Source: Sugiyamaella lignohabitans (Eukaryota; Ascomycota; Dipodascomycetes; Dipodascales; Trichomonascaceae). From it: 64,000 bases of DNA. The notes under the pieces are model-generated. The model did not search any database and was not told where the DNA came from. It was given only the letters and a program-made list of their open reading frames with translations. The translations under genes and the position numbers were made by a program. Below, piece by piece: positions 1 to 9,209 of the stretch (the first letter of the stretch is position 1; the number at the start of each line of letters is the position of its first letter). The stretch spans positions 3,410,001 through 3,474,000 of the forward strand of contig NC_031672.1 of assembly GCF_001640025.1 (NCBI RefSeq), read 5' to 3'.

Positions 1-35
1 CATCTTCAGCAGGTCTTGTTTGCCAAAACGTAAAA

Positions 36-638
36 ATGCCACCAGTGTCACAATTTCCTATGGGACAAGGCCAAGAGCCTTCCTACTTTGAAAAATTTAA
101 GATGGGTGCTATGATGGGAGTAAGTTTTGAGAGGCACTGAATATGTGTAATAGGTCTCAATTTTGGTACTAACAGTAATAATAGTCTACCGTCGGTGCTG
201 TAATTGGTCTTCTTTTTGGTACGGTCGCAATTTTTCAACATGGCCCTGGTCCTAATGGAGTTATGAGAAGTCTTGGACAGTACATGCTTGGATCAGCTGC
301 TACATTTGGGTAAGTATTAGCATTTGCAAGAGAATTTATGGCATTAAAACTGCTAAGAATAGTATTTTGATATGGTGTAGCTATTTATTGCACTTGTGTT
401 GTATATGTTTGGCGTCCCTGAATTGAATGAGAATGGTTACAAATTATTTGGAGTGGTTACTATGCAAGTGGGAGTTATAGTTACTGACACTAACGCATTC
501 AGAATGTTCATGTCTATTGGTTCTATTATTAGATCCGAGTCTGAACGTCCCCAATCCCCTCTACAGTGGCAGATGGCCTATGCCAGAGCCCGTATTGTGG
601 CCAGAGAACAATTCGAGAAGGAGAAGAGAGATAACTAA
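36..638 (+). CDS. MGR2: Mgr2/ROMO1-like subunit of the mitochondrial TIM23 translocase
   Basis: Small inner-membrane protein that in yeast couples Tim21 to the TIM23 complex and gates lateral release of preproteins. I read three exons: 36-119, 185-309 and 503-638, giving 114 residues, close to the 113 of the Saccharomyces protein. Intron 1 has donor GTAAGT and branch CTAAC before AG at 184. Intron 2 has GTAAGT at 310 and CTAAC just before AG at 502. The product keeps the family core: a start like MPPVSQFP, then YFEKFKMGAMMG, a glycine-rich first membrane segment (AVIGLLFGTVAI), the loop GPGPNGVMRSLGQY, and the second segment FMSIGSIIRSESE. The tail is basic and charged. If intron 2 is retained, exon 3 stays open in a longer frame, but that reading loses the conserved join. 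The identification is firm; exact intron ends are by inspection. Confidence 0.9.
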
Positions 639-1229
639 ACTTAATTGAATCCATCGAATTGATTGAACTAAATTAGGGTTAGTTGAGCTTTTTATGTCTT
701 CTTTTCAAGCAAGAAAGTTTAAACTAATGTGTACATATATATTATATTATTAAGACCATTCCTGGACTGTGTGGATGACCAACTGGAACATCTAGTTAGT
801 CCTCGCCATCTCTATCAGTCTCCAAAGCCATATCGTCTGTCTTTTGAATACCTGTGAAGAGCTTGTTGTCTCTGAACACAGAATTTAAAATCAGCAGTTC
901 TCAATCAGAAGGTAAGTATATCAGGGTCGTGAAATATAAACGTTCAAGGGTCGTTAATAGATAGCGGTTAGGGCGATCCCATTGCATACAGGGGTACTTG
1001 AAATGCAGGGAAAAAAATCAGGGGCATTATCAACTCAATCCATGCAATTGGAAAAGGATATTTATAGTAAGAGTACAAGTTTCTTTATATTATACACTTG
1101 AGGGTTCATCTAGCCGGTATTATTTTAATAAATAGGCAGTCGATGGCATTTTTAGGTTTAGTCTTTATACAGCGAGGATAAGTTCTGAAAAGCAGTTAGT
1201 TTGTCATGTCACTTGATATAATGGGTCAT
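639..1229. other. Convergent intergenic region between MGR2 and ERS1
   Basis: This holds the 3' flanks of two convergent genes and no convincing gene. A possible extra ERS1 terminal exon, read on the minus strand from about 870 to 800, follows a plausible acceptor (TTCTGTGTTCAG). Its most protein-like frame does not match the phase of the upstream donor. A strong donor-like GTAAGTAT on the plus strand at about 912 has no coding sequence before it. Confidence 0.5.
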
Positions 1230-2342
1230 TCACCAGGGATAAGAAGATCTTATACTCACATGAAGGTCTATGTTGACAGGAGGGTCTTTAAACAGAATAT
1301 GATGCTGAACCAAAAAGATTGCGTCAAAGAAAATAGTGACCTATGTTCGGTTAGTGTCTGAGACCTGGAAGAGAAAGAGATTTGGTGAAAAAATCGCAAA
1401 CAAATAAAACTAAATCAAATCAGTCGCACATATACTTACAGCCGCCAAAGCCAACTTGACAGAATTATTCCAAATACCAGACATATCATTTCTGTTGTAT
1501 GCATCAAGAACAAGCTGACAGAGAGAAAGAAGACTTCCTGCTATATCATAACGTACTGACGTCATGGACCAGCCCTTAGTTGAACGTCTCTTATGATTGT
1601 AAATGACCTGAGGAATGTATTTAAATGCACTCATGACGACCTTAACATTACCGAGGATGGTAGCCACATCTAGCATTTGCAAATGGTACGGATTGTCGAC
1701 GGTGTGAGATTGGATTCCTAGTGCATACAAGATCATGCCAATAGAAGTTACTGAACCACCTATTAACAAGTACTTTGTGATTCTGCTCAACACCTGTCGA
1801 TGGTGTCTAGTGTAGCCAGCCCAGTAAAGCTGATAAACTGTGTATAGCACGACAGCCAGCCCATGATACGCATATACCACATCATTGAACCTGACTAAAG
1901 GGAACTTGAGTTCTCCATTGTTGGATAAAGTATGTCTTTGAGCATATTCATTGCGAACCACCACACTGAAATACAATAATGACAAACTGAATGCATATGT
2001 TAAGTAGCCAACTGCGTTTAGAATGACAAAATCCACTGACATGCCCTCTACAGACCTCAGCTGTCGATTAAGTAGCACTGGCGGGTACAGTGAAACACTC
2101 TGTAATTATGTTAGAGCCATTGAACAACAAAAATACTCCTATTTAAGACTCCAGACCACGGGATCAATCGCCAAAATAATCTCATTCTTCAGCTCTGACC
2201 GTTCTAACCAGACAGCCGATATTTGATCTGAAAACAAGCTTAACTCGTACAAAACCCTTACAAATCCCAGTAATTATCTTACCCATAGAATGACATATAA
2301 CCAGCCTATCAGGCCCGACAGAACCACTAGAGCGCCTGCCAT
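1230..2342 (-). CDS. ERS1: Cystinosin-like lysosomal/vacuolar cystine transporter (PQ-loop)
   Basis: Proton-coupled cystine exporter family of the vacuole/lysosome; the yeast member is Ers1. Three exons on the minus strand: 2342-2283, 2099-1440 and 1340-1230, giving 276 residues (yeast Ers1 is 260). Exon 1 encodes a first membrane helix, MAGALVVLSGLIGWLYVILW. Exon 2 opens with SVSLYPPVLLNRQLRSVEG followed by SVDFVILNAVGY, the first PQ-loop signature. A second loop, YIPQVIYNHKRRSTKGWS, lies near residue 185. Exon 3 supplies the last helix (VTIFFDAIFLVQHH). Introns use GTAAG donors; intron 2 has CTAAC before its AG. A GTGAGT after the codons for DLH (about 1258) could be a further donor leading to another terminal exon, so the C-terminus is uncertain. 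The family call is strong. Confidence 0.85.
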
Positions 2343-2714
2343 TTGTGCCTGTTTGTGCTGTGGAGCTTAACTCTAACTTGGATCGTTTTTAAAACACACG
2401 TCCGCTGCACATGCACCGGCTCACAGACGCGCTTCGACACCTGGCGTATCGGCACATGCACCCTGCCCATTAAGCCGTGCGAGCTAGTTTTTCCGAGGGG
2501 ACCCTTTGAGTGTCTCCGGCGGCAGGAGCTCTGTCCCAGAAACCGTGGCTCCTCTCGCTACGCTCGAGTCGGTACGTTCACGGTCTCAGTAATCTACTGC
2601 GAAGCAGGAGTCGCGGGGTCTGGGGCAGAACCCCAGCTGTAGGAGGCAGTCAAGAACCCCTGGGTCGGTGCTAAGAGGCATAAATAGATTTTCGCTAGAT
2701 GGACTATATATAAA
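2343..2714. other. Intergenic region between ERS1 and the ADAM gene
   Basis: It holds the ERS1 upstream region and the 3' flank of the ADAM gene. The only clear structure is a degenerate copy of the GC-rich palindromic repeat. Short open frames here come from the GC-rich repeat and show no conserved protein. Confidence 0.6.
2512..2648. repeat. GC palindromic repeat, degenerate full copy (copy 1)
   Basis: The order is left arm, CTCCTCTCGCT module, spacer, CTGCGAAGCAGGAG module, right arm. Both arms carry mutations: GGCAGGAGCTCTGTCCCAG replaces the usual GGCTGGGGCTCTGCCCCAG, and the right end reads CCCCAGCTGTAGGAGGCA. This looks like an old, decaying copy. Confidence 0.8.
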
Positions 2715-5354
2715 TCAATAGTGGTTCGTGGGTATCGTCGGTGGGGGTCGTGGCATGTAGGTGCCGTCGGCCGAGATGAAGCCACGCGAGTTTGGTAGTG
2801 GTGGAGGTGGAGGTGGTGGAGGACGGTATATTGGCGTCATTTGGTAGGCCGGAGGGGGTTGCATGGGTGGATAGGGTGGTGGTTGTTTTTGTGAGTTGAT
2901 GAGGTTTTGAATTCTTCTTCGGTGCATGAAATGTCGTCGGATCCCTGCGAATAGAATTGACGCCAAAAACAAACCTCCAAGACCAGCGGCAATTCCAATA
3001 ATGACGGCCTGGTGTCGTTGTAGCCATCCTTCTCCGAATGGTGTGATGAAGGTGGGGCCTGAATGACCACTACCACCTACACAGTTTCCTCGTTGACATT
3101 GACCAGTTCCTTGGCATGGTGTGCCATCTAGGAAATTTTGACTGGTAGTGAAACAAGTATTGCCAAATCGTGGATCTACACATGACAATTGACACGAGCT
3201 GTCGTCGGCACATGCTTTCGTCACATTGAGCACACTGCCATCAGAAGTCACTGAACTGTTGCCTAACAATGTCACACACTGCTGGTCTCGTGAGGTACAG
3301 TGGCCAGAAATACACGTTTGGCCAGTCAATCCTGGAGCGTCACACGATTGACCATTAGGAGCACGGACGTTTGGAGGACATGTTGACGAATTGCCGGTAC
3401 AGAACTCAGCTGGATCACAAGACCCCTGTGAAGCTCGGCACAAGGTTGTTGAACTAGCAAATTTACAGTCCTGACAGCACGATTCATTAGCAGGGTCACA
3501 TTGAGAGCCAGCTGTGAACTTACAGGTCAGTGGGTCGCAACATGTATTGTTACCACATCCTTCAGGACCACCACAATCGCACTCCTCACCTTCTTCAACA
3601 ATTCCGTTGCCACATTCGTTGCTAGTAACGAGCTTGACACCAGTGTTGGACGTCAAACATGTCGAGTTTACCGAGTTTCGACCAAGGGCTCCACATACGT
3701 TGCCCTGTGTACACTTGCTAAATGAATCCTGAGACTCTGAAGATACCGGGTTCATCAAGAACTGAGCACCAGCATCACATGAAGAGGCTGATAATGGACA
3801 GCATTGAGAAGTCGCTTCCAGATTCTGTGCACAAGTGTCGCTATCACAGTCATGTACTGCACCATATGAATGGCCCAATTCATGTGCAAGTACTCTCCAA
3901 TCCAGTGACGTACGGGAAATTACGTTAGTTCCAGCTGTGAATGTATTGTTACCGGACTCAGAAGCGGTGCTGACACATGCCATACCGAGCCAGGAAATGC
4001 CAACAATAGACCCCTGAGAGCAAGAAGTCAACAAACTCCAAGTGGCAAGCTGGTCATCCGACCTCTGTCCACGCCATTCTGAAAATAGTGACAGTCTGTT
4101 GCCGATGTTGTTATTCTGTGAAGATGAACAGTTGAAGTTCCAGGCATCTTTAGTTCCTCCTGGATTATCAGGACATCCTTGAGAAATATTTACCATATAC
4201 ACCTGACTCAACCCAAGTGTAATATTGAATGCACTTTCAAAAGCGTGCGATGCAGTATTGACAATATTGATAATATGCGAGTTTGCTTCTGAACTGCTGT
4301 TAAAGCCGGCCAGGAAATTGCAGTCAGCAGCAATTCCCATTAGAGCCACTTCTCTTGGAGACGGACATCCTGCTGTGTCGCCAATGCTATTCTGCAAATT
4401 GGCACCACTAGAGAATCCTGAATTACCACCTGTGTCGTTATTTGTATCCGAATCGTTCGATGCTCTAGGAAATATATTGCTCAACACTCTGTCTCCGAGA
4501 AATCCTTTGGTTTGAAAAGAATCAACATCACGCTTCTGATGGTTGGTTAAACGAGTGAAGTCTTTATCGGACAATGTGAAGGTTCTACTAAGTCGCATAT
4601 CAAAATCTCTCCACACAACCAGACGGCTATCTACTGTATCCAGAAGATCGTACTCCTCATCATACCGGTTTCCCAGTGTCTGCTCCATAGCCTCGAGTCT
4701 GTTTAAATGATAAATAGAACTCGGTACACCCAAACCTTCTTCATCGTCGACTTTCCAAGCCCCTTCAACAATTGGATCAATGCCGTCCTCATGAACCACA
4801 ATTCTAGCCCAGCCAACTGGCCTATACTGATGAATGAGATTTCCCGTAGTGGGTGAGATAAATGCTACTCTTCGATATGCTGTGCCTTTAAAAGCCCTGG
4901 CTTTGGTAGACGAACTATCTTCTACAAAGTCCGGATGGGGGACTATTTTCCCTTGTTCGTCCGTAGTTACTACTTGATGACTAGTAACAGCAGTATTCGG
5001 TTCGAGAACCAGTTTAAATTGTAACACATCCTCGGGCACTTCGGGAGCCCCGCTGACTAGAGACTCATTTCTAGTCAGATAACTGTATAAACCTTCCGAC
5101 TCGAATCCAAAAGCTTGTTCATTTGGATCTGTAATGGCCCACCATCGCCGTCTCAAATTGTGCAAGTGGTTAAGAGATGGAATCTCGACCGTCAGAGTGA
5201 ACGGATCATCAGCAGCGACTCTATGATTATCAGTCTCAATTGATATTCTGCTTACTGAAGACAAGTGTGATAAAGGCCGCAGTCGGTCAACTGAGGTCGA
5301 CAACGCCAAATGAACGGAAATAAATAAACATATCAACGATGCCCAAGAGGGCAT
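2715..5354 (-). CDS. ADAM-family membrane metalloprotease (disintegrin/metalloprotease)
   Basis: Predicted type I membrane zinc protease of the adamalysin family (M12B), 879 residues, single exon. Visible parts in order: signal peptide at residues 1-20; propeptide, with a dibasic KR near 274-275 that a Kex2/furin-type protease could cut; catalytic domain with HELGHSYGAVHD at 491-502 (three zinc histidines, catalytic Glu) and Met-turn FLMNP near 531-535; disintegrin domain from ECGNGIVEEGEECDCG (about 580) to about 665; cysteine-rich region to about 760; one membrane helix near 783-805; and a short cytoplasmic tail with polyproline runs and PPPAY-like motifs. The layout matches the ADAMs of filamentous fungi and S. 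pombe Mde10. Saccharomyces cerevisiae has no ADAM. All catalytic residues are present, so it is probably active. Substrate unknown. Confidence 0.93.
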   Translation of the reverse strand: MPSWASLICLFISVHLALSTSVDRLRPLSHLSSVSRISIETDNHRVAADDPFTLTVEIPSLNHLHNLRRRWWAITDPNEQAFGFESEGLYSYLTRNESLVSGAPEVPEDVLQFKLVLEPNTAVTSHQVVTTDEQGKIVPHPDFVEDSSSTKARAFKGTAYRRVAFISPTTGNLIHQYRPVGWARIVVHEDGIDPIVEGAWKVDDEEGLGVPSSIYHLNRLEAMEQTLGNRYDEEYDLLDTVDSRLVVWRDFDMRLSRTFTLSDKDFTRLTNHQKRDVDSFQTKGFLGDRVLSNIFPRASNDSDTNNDTGGNSGFSSGANLQNSIGDTAGCPSPREVALMGIAADCNFLAGFNSSSEANSHIINIVNTASHAFESAFNITLGLSQVYMVNISQGCPDNPGGTKDAWNFNCSSSQNNNIGNRLSLFSEWRGQRSDDQLATWSLLTSCSQGSIVGISWLGMACVSTASESGNNTFTAGTNVISRTSLDWRVLAHELGHSYGAVHDCDSDTCAQNLEATSQCCPLSASSCDAGAQFLMNPVSSESQDSFSKCTQGNVCGALGRNSVNSTCLTSNTGVKLVTSNECGNGIVEEGEECDCGGPEGCGNNTCCDPLTCKFTAGSQCDPANESCCQDCKFASSTTLCRASQGSCDPAEFCTGNSSTCPPNVRAPNGQSCDAPGLTGQTCISGHCTSRDQQCVTLLGNSSVTSDGSVLNVTKACADDSSCQLSCVDPRFGNTCFTTSQNFLDGTPCQGTGQCQRGNCVGGSGHSGPTFITPFGEGWLQRHQAVIIGIAAGLGGLFLASILFAGIRRHFMHRRRIQNLINSQKQPPPYPPMQPPPAYQMTPIYRPPPPPPPPLPNSRGFISADGTYMPRPPPTIPTNHY

Positions 5355-5873
5355 TTTGAAAGATGGTTGATAGTGATGTGATGTCGAATGATAGAAACTC
5401 CGAACTAAGTTTCAAAAATAAATGACGGAGTAAATAACAATAAATAGCTCACTCTACCCCAGACGGGTCATAAGCAGAGTTTATGGATAAATATGGAGAT
5501 GGAACTTTGGCGTACCAGATTTCGCCTCTTCGCTTACCAAAGCGGAAACACTTGAAATTTGAACTCACAACAAACAAACCTTTGCCAGATCAAACTCGTA
5601 AAATATAATCAAGACACAATTCTCATGCAATATAGTCCAATTGCCAATTTCCAATTTCCGGCTTCTGAAAAAATACTTCAGTTGCCAATACACCAGCAAA
5701 TTGAATGGTGACTTAGTCAAAAGCACCAATGCGGATTGAGAGAGAAATGTAGTAGATCTACCACTTGTAAGAAGTCGTTGCAATGAAGAATCTGTCGTGG
5801 TTATCAAAATGCTTTAAACACCCACTGTAAGTTCTAATAAAATGCCCGAACCAATACAACCCAATACCGGAGA

Positions 5874-5894
5874 ACACACACACACACACACACA
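5874..5894. repeat. (CA)n microsatellite
   Basis: An uninterrupted AC/CA dinucleotide run of about 21 nt in the intergenic region. Confidence 0.9.
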
Positions 5895-6764
5895 AAAATC
5901 CTCTCAAAGTATGATCCGGCCCGCAATCTAATAAACAACTTTTTGCCGTATAAACCTATTTATTTATACCCTAAAATTATGGTAAAGGTTGGTAAACCTA
6001 AATTTAACGGTTGAAGCAGATCCGATCGAAATTGGGTTTCAAATTAGATCACTAAATCTTGAATCTCGTATACGGCGGTCACAACCCGATAAAACGACAA
6101 TTCAACGCACAAAGACTGATACAAGCAACGGAGATACTAGCGGTTTAGTAAAAATCTAGATCAAGTCCGTTGTTGATATTTCAGAGAACAGTTCCTATTA
6201 CGGAACGATGCAGGGAGGGGCCAAGAGTGTGCAGCGGAGGGGCAGCCAGTCTCTTGAGGGGAGGATGGGCATGAGGCACAGCAGCATGGAAACCTTGGCG
6301 CTGACGAAGGAATCTGTAACCGCAGTGGGTGTGAATAATCCGGTGGCTCTTGGCTTGGATGAGTAATTGTAGAAACTTCCGGACTAAACAGCCACAATTC
6401 CGCAACCTGGCATTTCCGACATTTGAATCGACAGATTCACTAGCCCTGCTGGAGCCCGCCCCGCCTCAAAAAACCCCGAGCGTGGCTGAGTTAACCTCAG
6501 CCCGCATGACAGCGCCAATTCAGGGTCCGAAATGGCAGTCGATCGTTTCCATACGAACAGTGACGCAATGGACCGATTAGTAGCGGACTTGTCCTGTACG
6601 AGCGACCCCGCCAAGACCACACTGGGCAGTGACCGACACACGACAGCTGCATCGCTAGATATCCAAATGCAGGCTACAACGGCCGACTGACACCCTCTGT
6701 TTCAAATCCAAGCCAAGAAACAAACCCTTTTTCACGGGTTTGGTCATTGGGTGGGTCGGGGGTG

Positions 6765-6901
6765 TGCCTCCGGCGGCTGGGGCTCCGCCCCAGACCCTGG
6801 TTGTGCTCCGCTTCGCGGAGCGGCTGGGACCGTGGCGGTCCGACTCGAGCGGAGCGAGAGGAGCTGCGGGGTCTGGGGCGGAGCCCCAGCCGCCGGAGGC
6901 A
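6765..6901. repeat. GC palindromic repeat, full copy (copy 2)
   Basis: Perfect outer arms, TGCCTCCGGCGGC on the left and GCCGCCGGAGGCA on the right, each followed or preceded by the CTGGGGC-TCC-GCCCCAG hairpin. Inside are a GCTCCGC-TTC-GCGGAGC hairpin on the left and an inverted CTCGAGCGGAGCGAG module on the right. Confidence 0.92.
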
Positions 6902-7207
6902 GTCCTCCGACTGCCCCTCATCTGTCTCGTTCGAATCAATTGTGTATGTTGAGAGACGCCGCACAGACCGCGCATGCCGCTGTCCGATAAGATAAGGCGT
7001 CGGTCGGTACCATAACTGGCTGGATTGAAACCATCAGGCTTGTAAGCACGCTGTGTGTTCTTGATTGGATATATTAAAGAAGGTGGTATCGGGCATATCT
7101 GGTGTTTTGGAAGTGTACATTCTTTTGTAGTTAGCTCGGTTTTGTTGTTGCTACGCTTGTTTTGTTCGATAGACGTTCTCTATGGCTTGAGCTAGCTATT
7201 CACAGCA

Positions 7208-8656
7208 ATGTTCGTCGATTGGATGTTGTTGCCTCTCAGCTGTCTCGGTTATTTATCTGTCGTTCTAGGAGCTACTCCTGATATTTTTGTTAGTACTAGT
7301 GGTGGTGTTAATATTAGTGATTTCAAGTCTTCGTTTCCTCATGACACTATTCCTGATTATATTCTGAAATATGCTCCCGTCGTTCATTTATATTCCGAGG
7401 AGAAATACTTGCCATACGATATAAATGAGTATGTGAAACATTTCGTTGTTCGTGACGAAACTGGCCAAATGGTCGCTCCTGTCCCACCTGTCACTCCGTT
7501 TACTATAGGAGATGTCGTTTATTCGGTAAAGAATGCGCTTGGTGGCCTGTTTTTGTCATCATCACCACAAGTACCCCTGAATACTGCACAAACACAAGGA
7601 GAAGCACAAGGACAAGGACAAGAAGATGAAAAATCTGCTGAAAATGGCGATGAAGATAGTAATCCTCCTGATATATCTCCTTCAAGGCCGTTGTCGGGCC
7701 TGCGTGAGCTGGCGGAAATCTCGCATTCCGTTCAGACTCGCAAGCTCGATCCTAATAATCTCTTTCTGTCTGCAGTTGAAGACTACTCTGTAGACCCCGA
7801 CTGGATCACTGGAAGAGGCAATTTGCCCAGTTTTGAGGATGATAAGATTGCTAATGCTCCTGCTGTGCTTATTGTAGTTGATAAGGGCGATGGGATAGTA
7901 GACGCCTTCTGGTTTTGTTTCTATTCGTTTAATCTCGGTCCGTTTGTCATGGGTGGCGGTCCGTATGGAAATCATATTGGCGATTGGGAACACTCGCTAG
8001 TTAGGTTTAAAGATGGTGAACCTGTGTTATTGTGGATGTCTGCTCATGGCGGTGGTTCGGCTTATGATTTTGGTGCTTTGGAGAAGCTCAACACCGACAG
8101 TAACCGACCTGTGCTCTTCTCTGCTCGTGGGACACATGCTAATTATGCTACTGTAGGCCAGCATTCTCATGATATACCCTATCATATGTTATCTGATTTC
8201 ACGGATAGGGGTCCTTTGTGGGATTTGTCTAAAAATTATTTGGCTTATACATATGACGGACACGAGGTACGACTGGCTAATGGATCGGATCCTGGTCGAG
8301 AAGACGAATATGGCGACTGGCTTAATTATCTGGGTCACTGGGGCGATAAAAAGCTCGCTCCGGAAGACCCTCGTCAGCGCTACCATCCTTTTGAATGGCT
8401 CATGATAGACGGACCCCTGGGACCACTGGCAAAAAATCTGCTGAGACGGGATCCATGCCAAAGATCGAAATGGTGGAACTTCTCGAAATCCTGTCGTATT
8501 AGACACCGACTGCTTATGGGTGAAGGCATCGAAAGTGAAGGAGGCGGATGTGCCCGTGCTCTGGACGCCATCGGACCATACTGGCTGCAATGGCTGCTTC
8601 GTGTGGTTACATCTGGCGGCTTTGGATGCTATTTAGTCGACCGCATTTGGGGTTAG
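7208..8656 (+). CDS. VPS62: Vps62/TDA6-like protein
   Basis: 482 residues with an N-terminal hydrophobic signal sequence (MFVDWMLLPLSCLGYLSVVL), so probably secretory or vacuolar. It carries the Vps62 family core: YAPVVHLYSEEKYLPYDI near residue 57, an acidic low-complexity insert rich in Q, G, E and D at about 130-160, then the most conserved block GGGPYGNHIGDWEHSLVRF (about 250-270), SAHGGGSAYDF and GTHANYATVGQHSH, and a later WGDKK segment. Yeast VPS62 was linked to cytoplasm-to-vacuole protein targeting; its biochemical role is unknown. The sequence after residue about 420 is less conserved. Family assignment is confident; function is not established. A half GC repeat lies just downstream. 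Confidence 0.85.
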   Translation: MFVDWMLLPLSCLGYLSVVLGATPDIFVSTSGGVNISDFKSSFPHDTIPDYILKYAPVVHLYSEEKYLPYDINEYVKHFVVRDETGQMVAPVPPVTPFTIGDVVYSVKNALGGLFLSSSPQVPLNTAQTQGEAQGQGQEDEKSAENGDEDSNPPDISPSRPLSGLRELAEISHSVQTRKLDPNNLFLSAVEDYSVDPDWITGRGNLPSFEDDKIANAPAVLIVVDKGDGIVDAFWFCFYSFNLGPFVMGGGPYGNHIGDWEHSLVRFKDGEPVLLWMSAHGGGSAYDFGALEKLNTDSNRPVLFSARGTHANYATVGQHSHDIPYHMLSDFTDRGPLWDLSKNYLAYTYDGHEVRLANGSDPGREDEYGDWLNYLGHWGDKKLAPEDPRQRYHPFEWLMIDGPLGPLAKNLLRRDPCQRSKWWNFSKSCRIRHRLLMGEGIESEGGGCARALDAIGPYWLQWLLRVVTSGGFGCYLVDRIWG

Positions 8657-9209
8657 TGGCCATTTATTTATTATATTTATTTTATTGGTTGGAGAATATC
8701 TGGTATTTTTGGGAGACTCCCCGTTCTGCCTCCGGCGGCTGGGGCTCTGCCCCAGACCCCGTGGTGCTCGCTTCGCGAGCAGCGACTGTTGGTCCTGTTG
8801 AGTTTATATTTCGCTATTTTAGTACTTCTAAAGTCATACAGCTTCAATTTTGTCGATTGGGGAGAAATTTTATAAGCAGTGGATCTGCGTGGCTATAGTT
8901 ATCACACATCTCTTTTAGGTGGATACTGTGATTTTCAATTAAATAAAGTTAAAAAACGTTGAACCCCACCATGCAGCCTTCCTAAATTAAACAGATGCGT
9001 ATCGCTTGACAGAGATCGACATAGTTTATCTTCTGCCTTCCCAAATTAGCAAGTGGATAGCGAAGTTTCATTCATAACTGTATAATATTAATATATATAC
9101 ATATACATATTTCTCATCCAAATTTCATAACGTGAATATTCAAAACATAATCTCAACTTAGTAACGTACAACAATTCATAAAACAAAAATCTGCTTAGAC
9201 TGCAAACTT
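8657..9209. other. Convergent intergenic region between VPS62 and the sugar transporter
   Basis: It holds the 3' flanks of both genes, a half GC palindromic repeat at 8727-8781 and AT-rich sequence with ATATACAT repeats near 9100. No gene seen. Confidence 0.6.
8727..8781. repeat. GC palindromic repeat, half copy (copy 3)
   Basis: A single left arm: TGCCTCCGGCGGC, the GGGGCTCTGCCCC hairpin, CAGACCCCGTGG, then the TGCTCGC-TTC-GCGAGCA hairpin. No inverted right arm follows within several hundred bases. Confidence 0.88.

Larger units (their letters stand above)
5355..7207. other. Divergent intergenic region between the ADAM gene and VPS62
   Basis: This 1.85-kb stretch serves as upstream sequence for both neighbours. 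I see no gene with conserved protein sequence. It holds a CA dinucleotide run near 5880 and one full GC palindromic repeat at 6765-6901. Short frames on both strands between 6160 and 7000 are explained by GC-rich sequence and the repeat. Confidence 0.6.

Noticed and set aside
396..638. Separate 80-codon gene starting at 396
   Set aside because: It is exon 3 of MGR2 read through intron 2. The spliced product matches the family and the unspliced N-terminus does not.
6655..6995. Several overlapping open frames on both strands
   Set aside because: They run through a GC palindromic repeat. The same translated peptides (PPAAGAPPQT, LRRLGLRPRP) recur at every copy, showing they are repeat translations.
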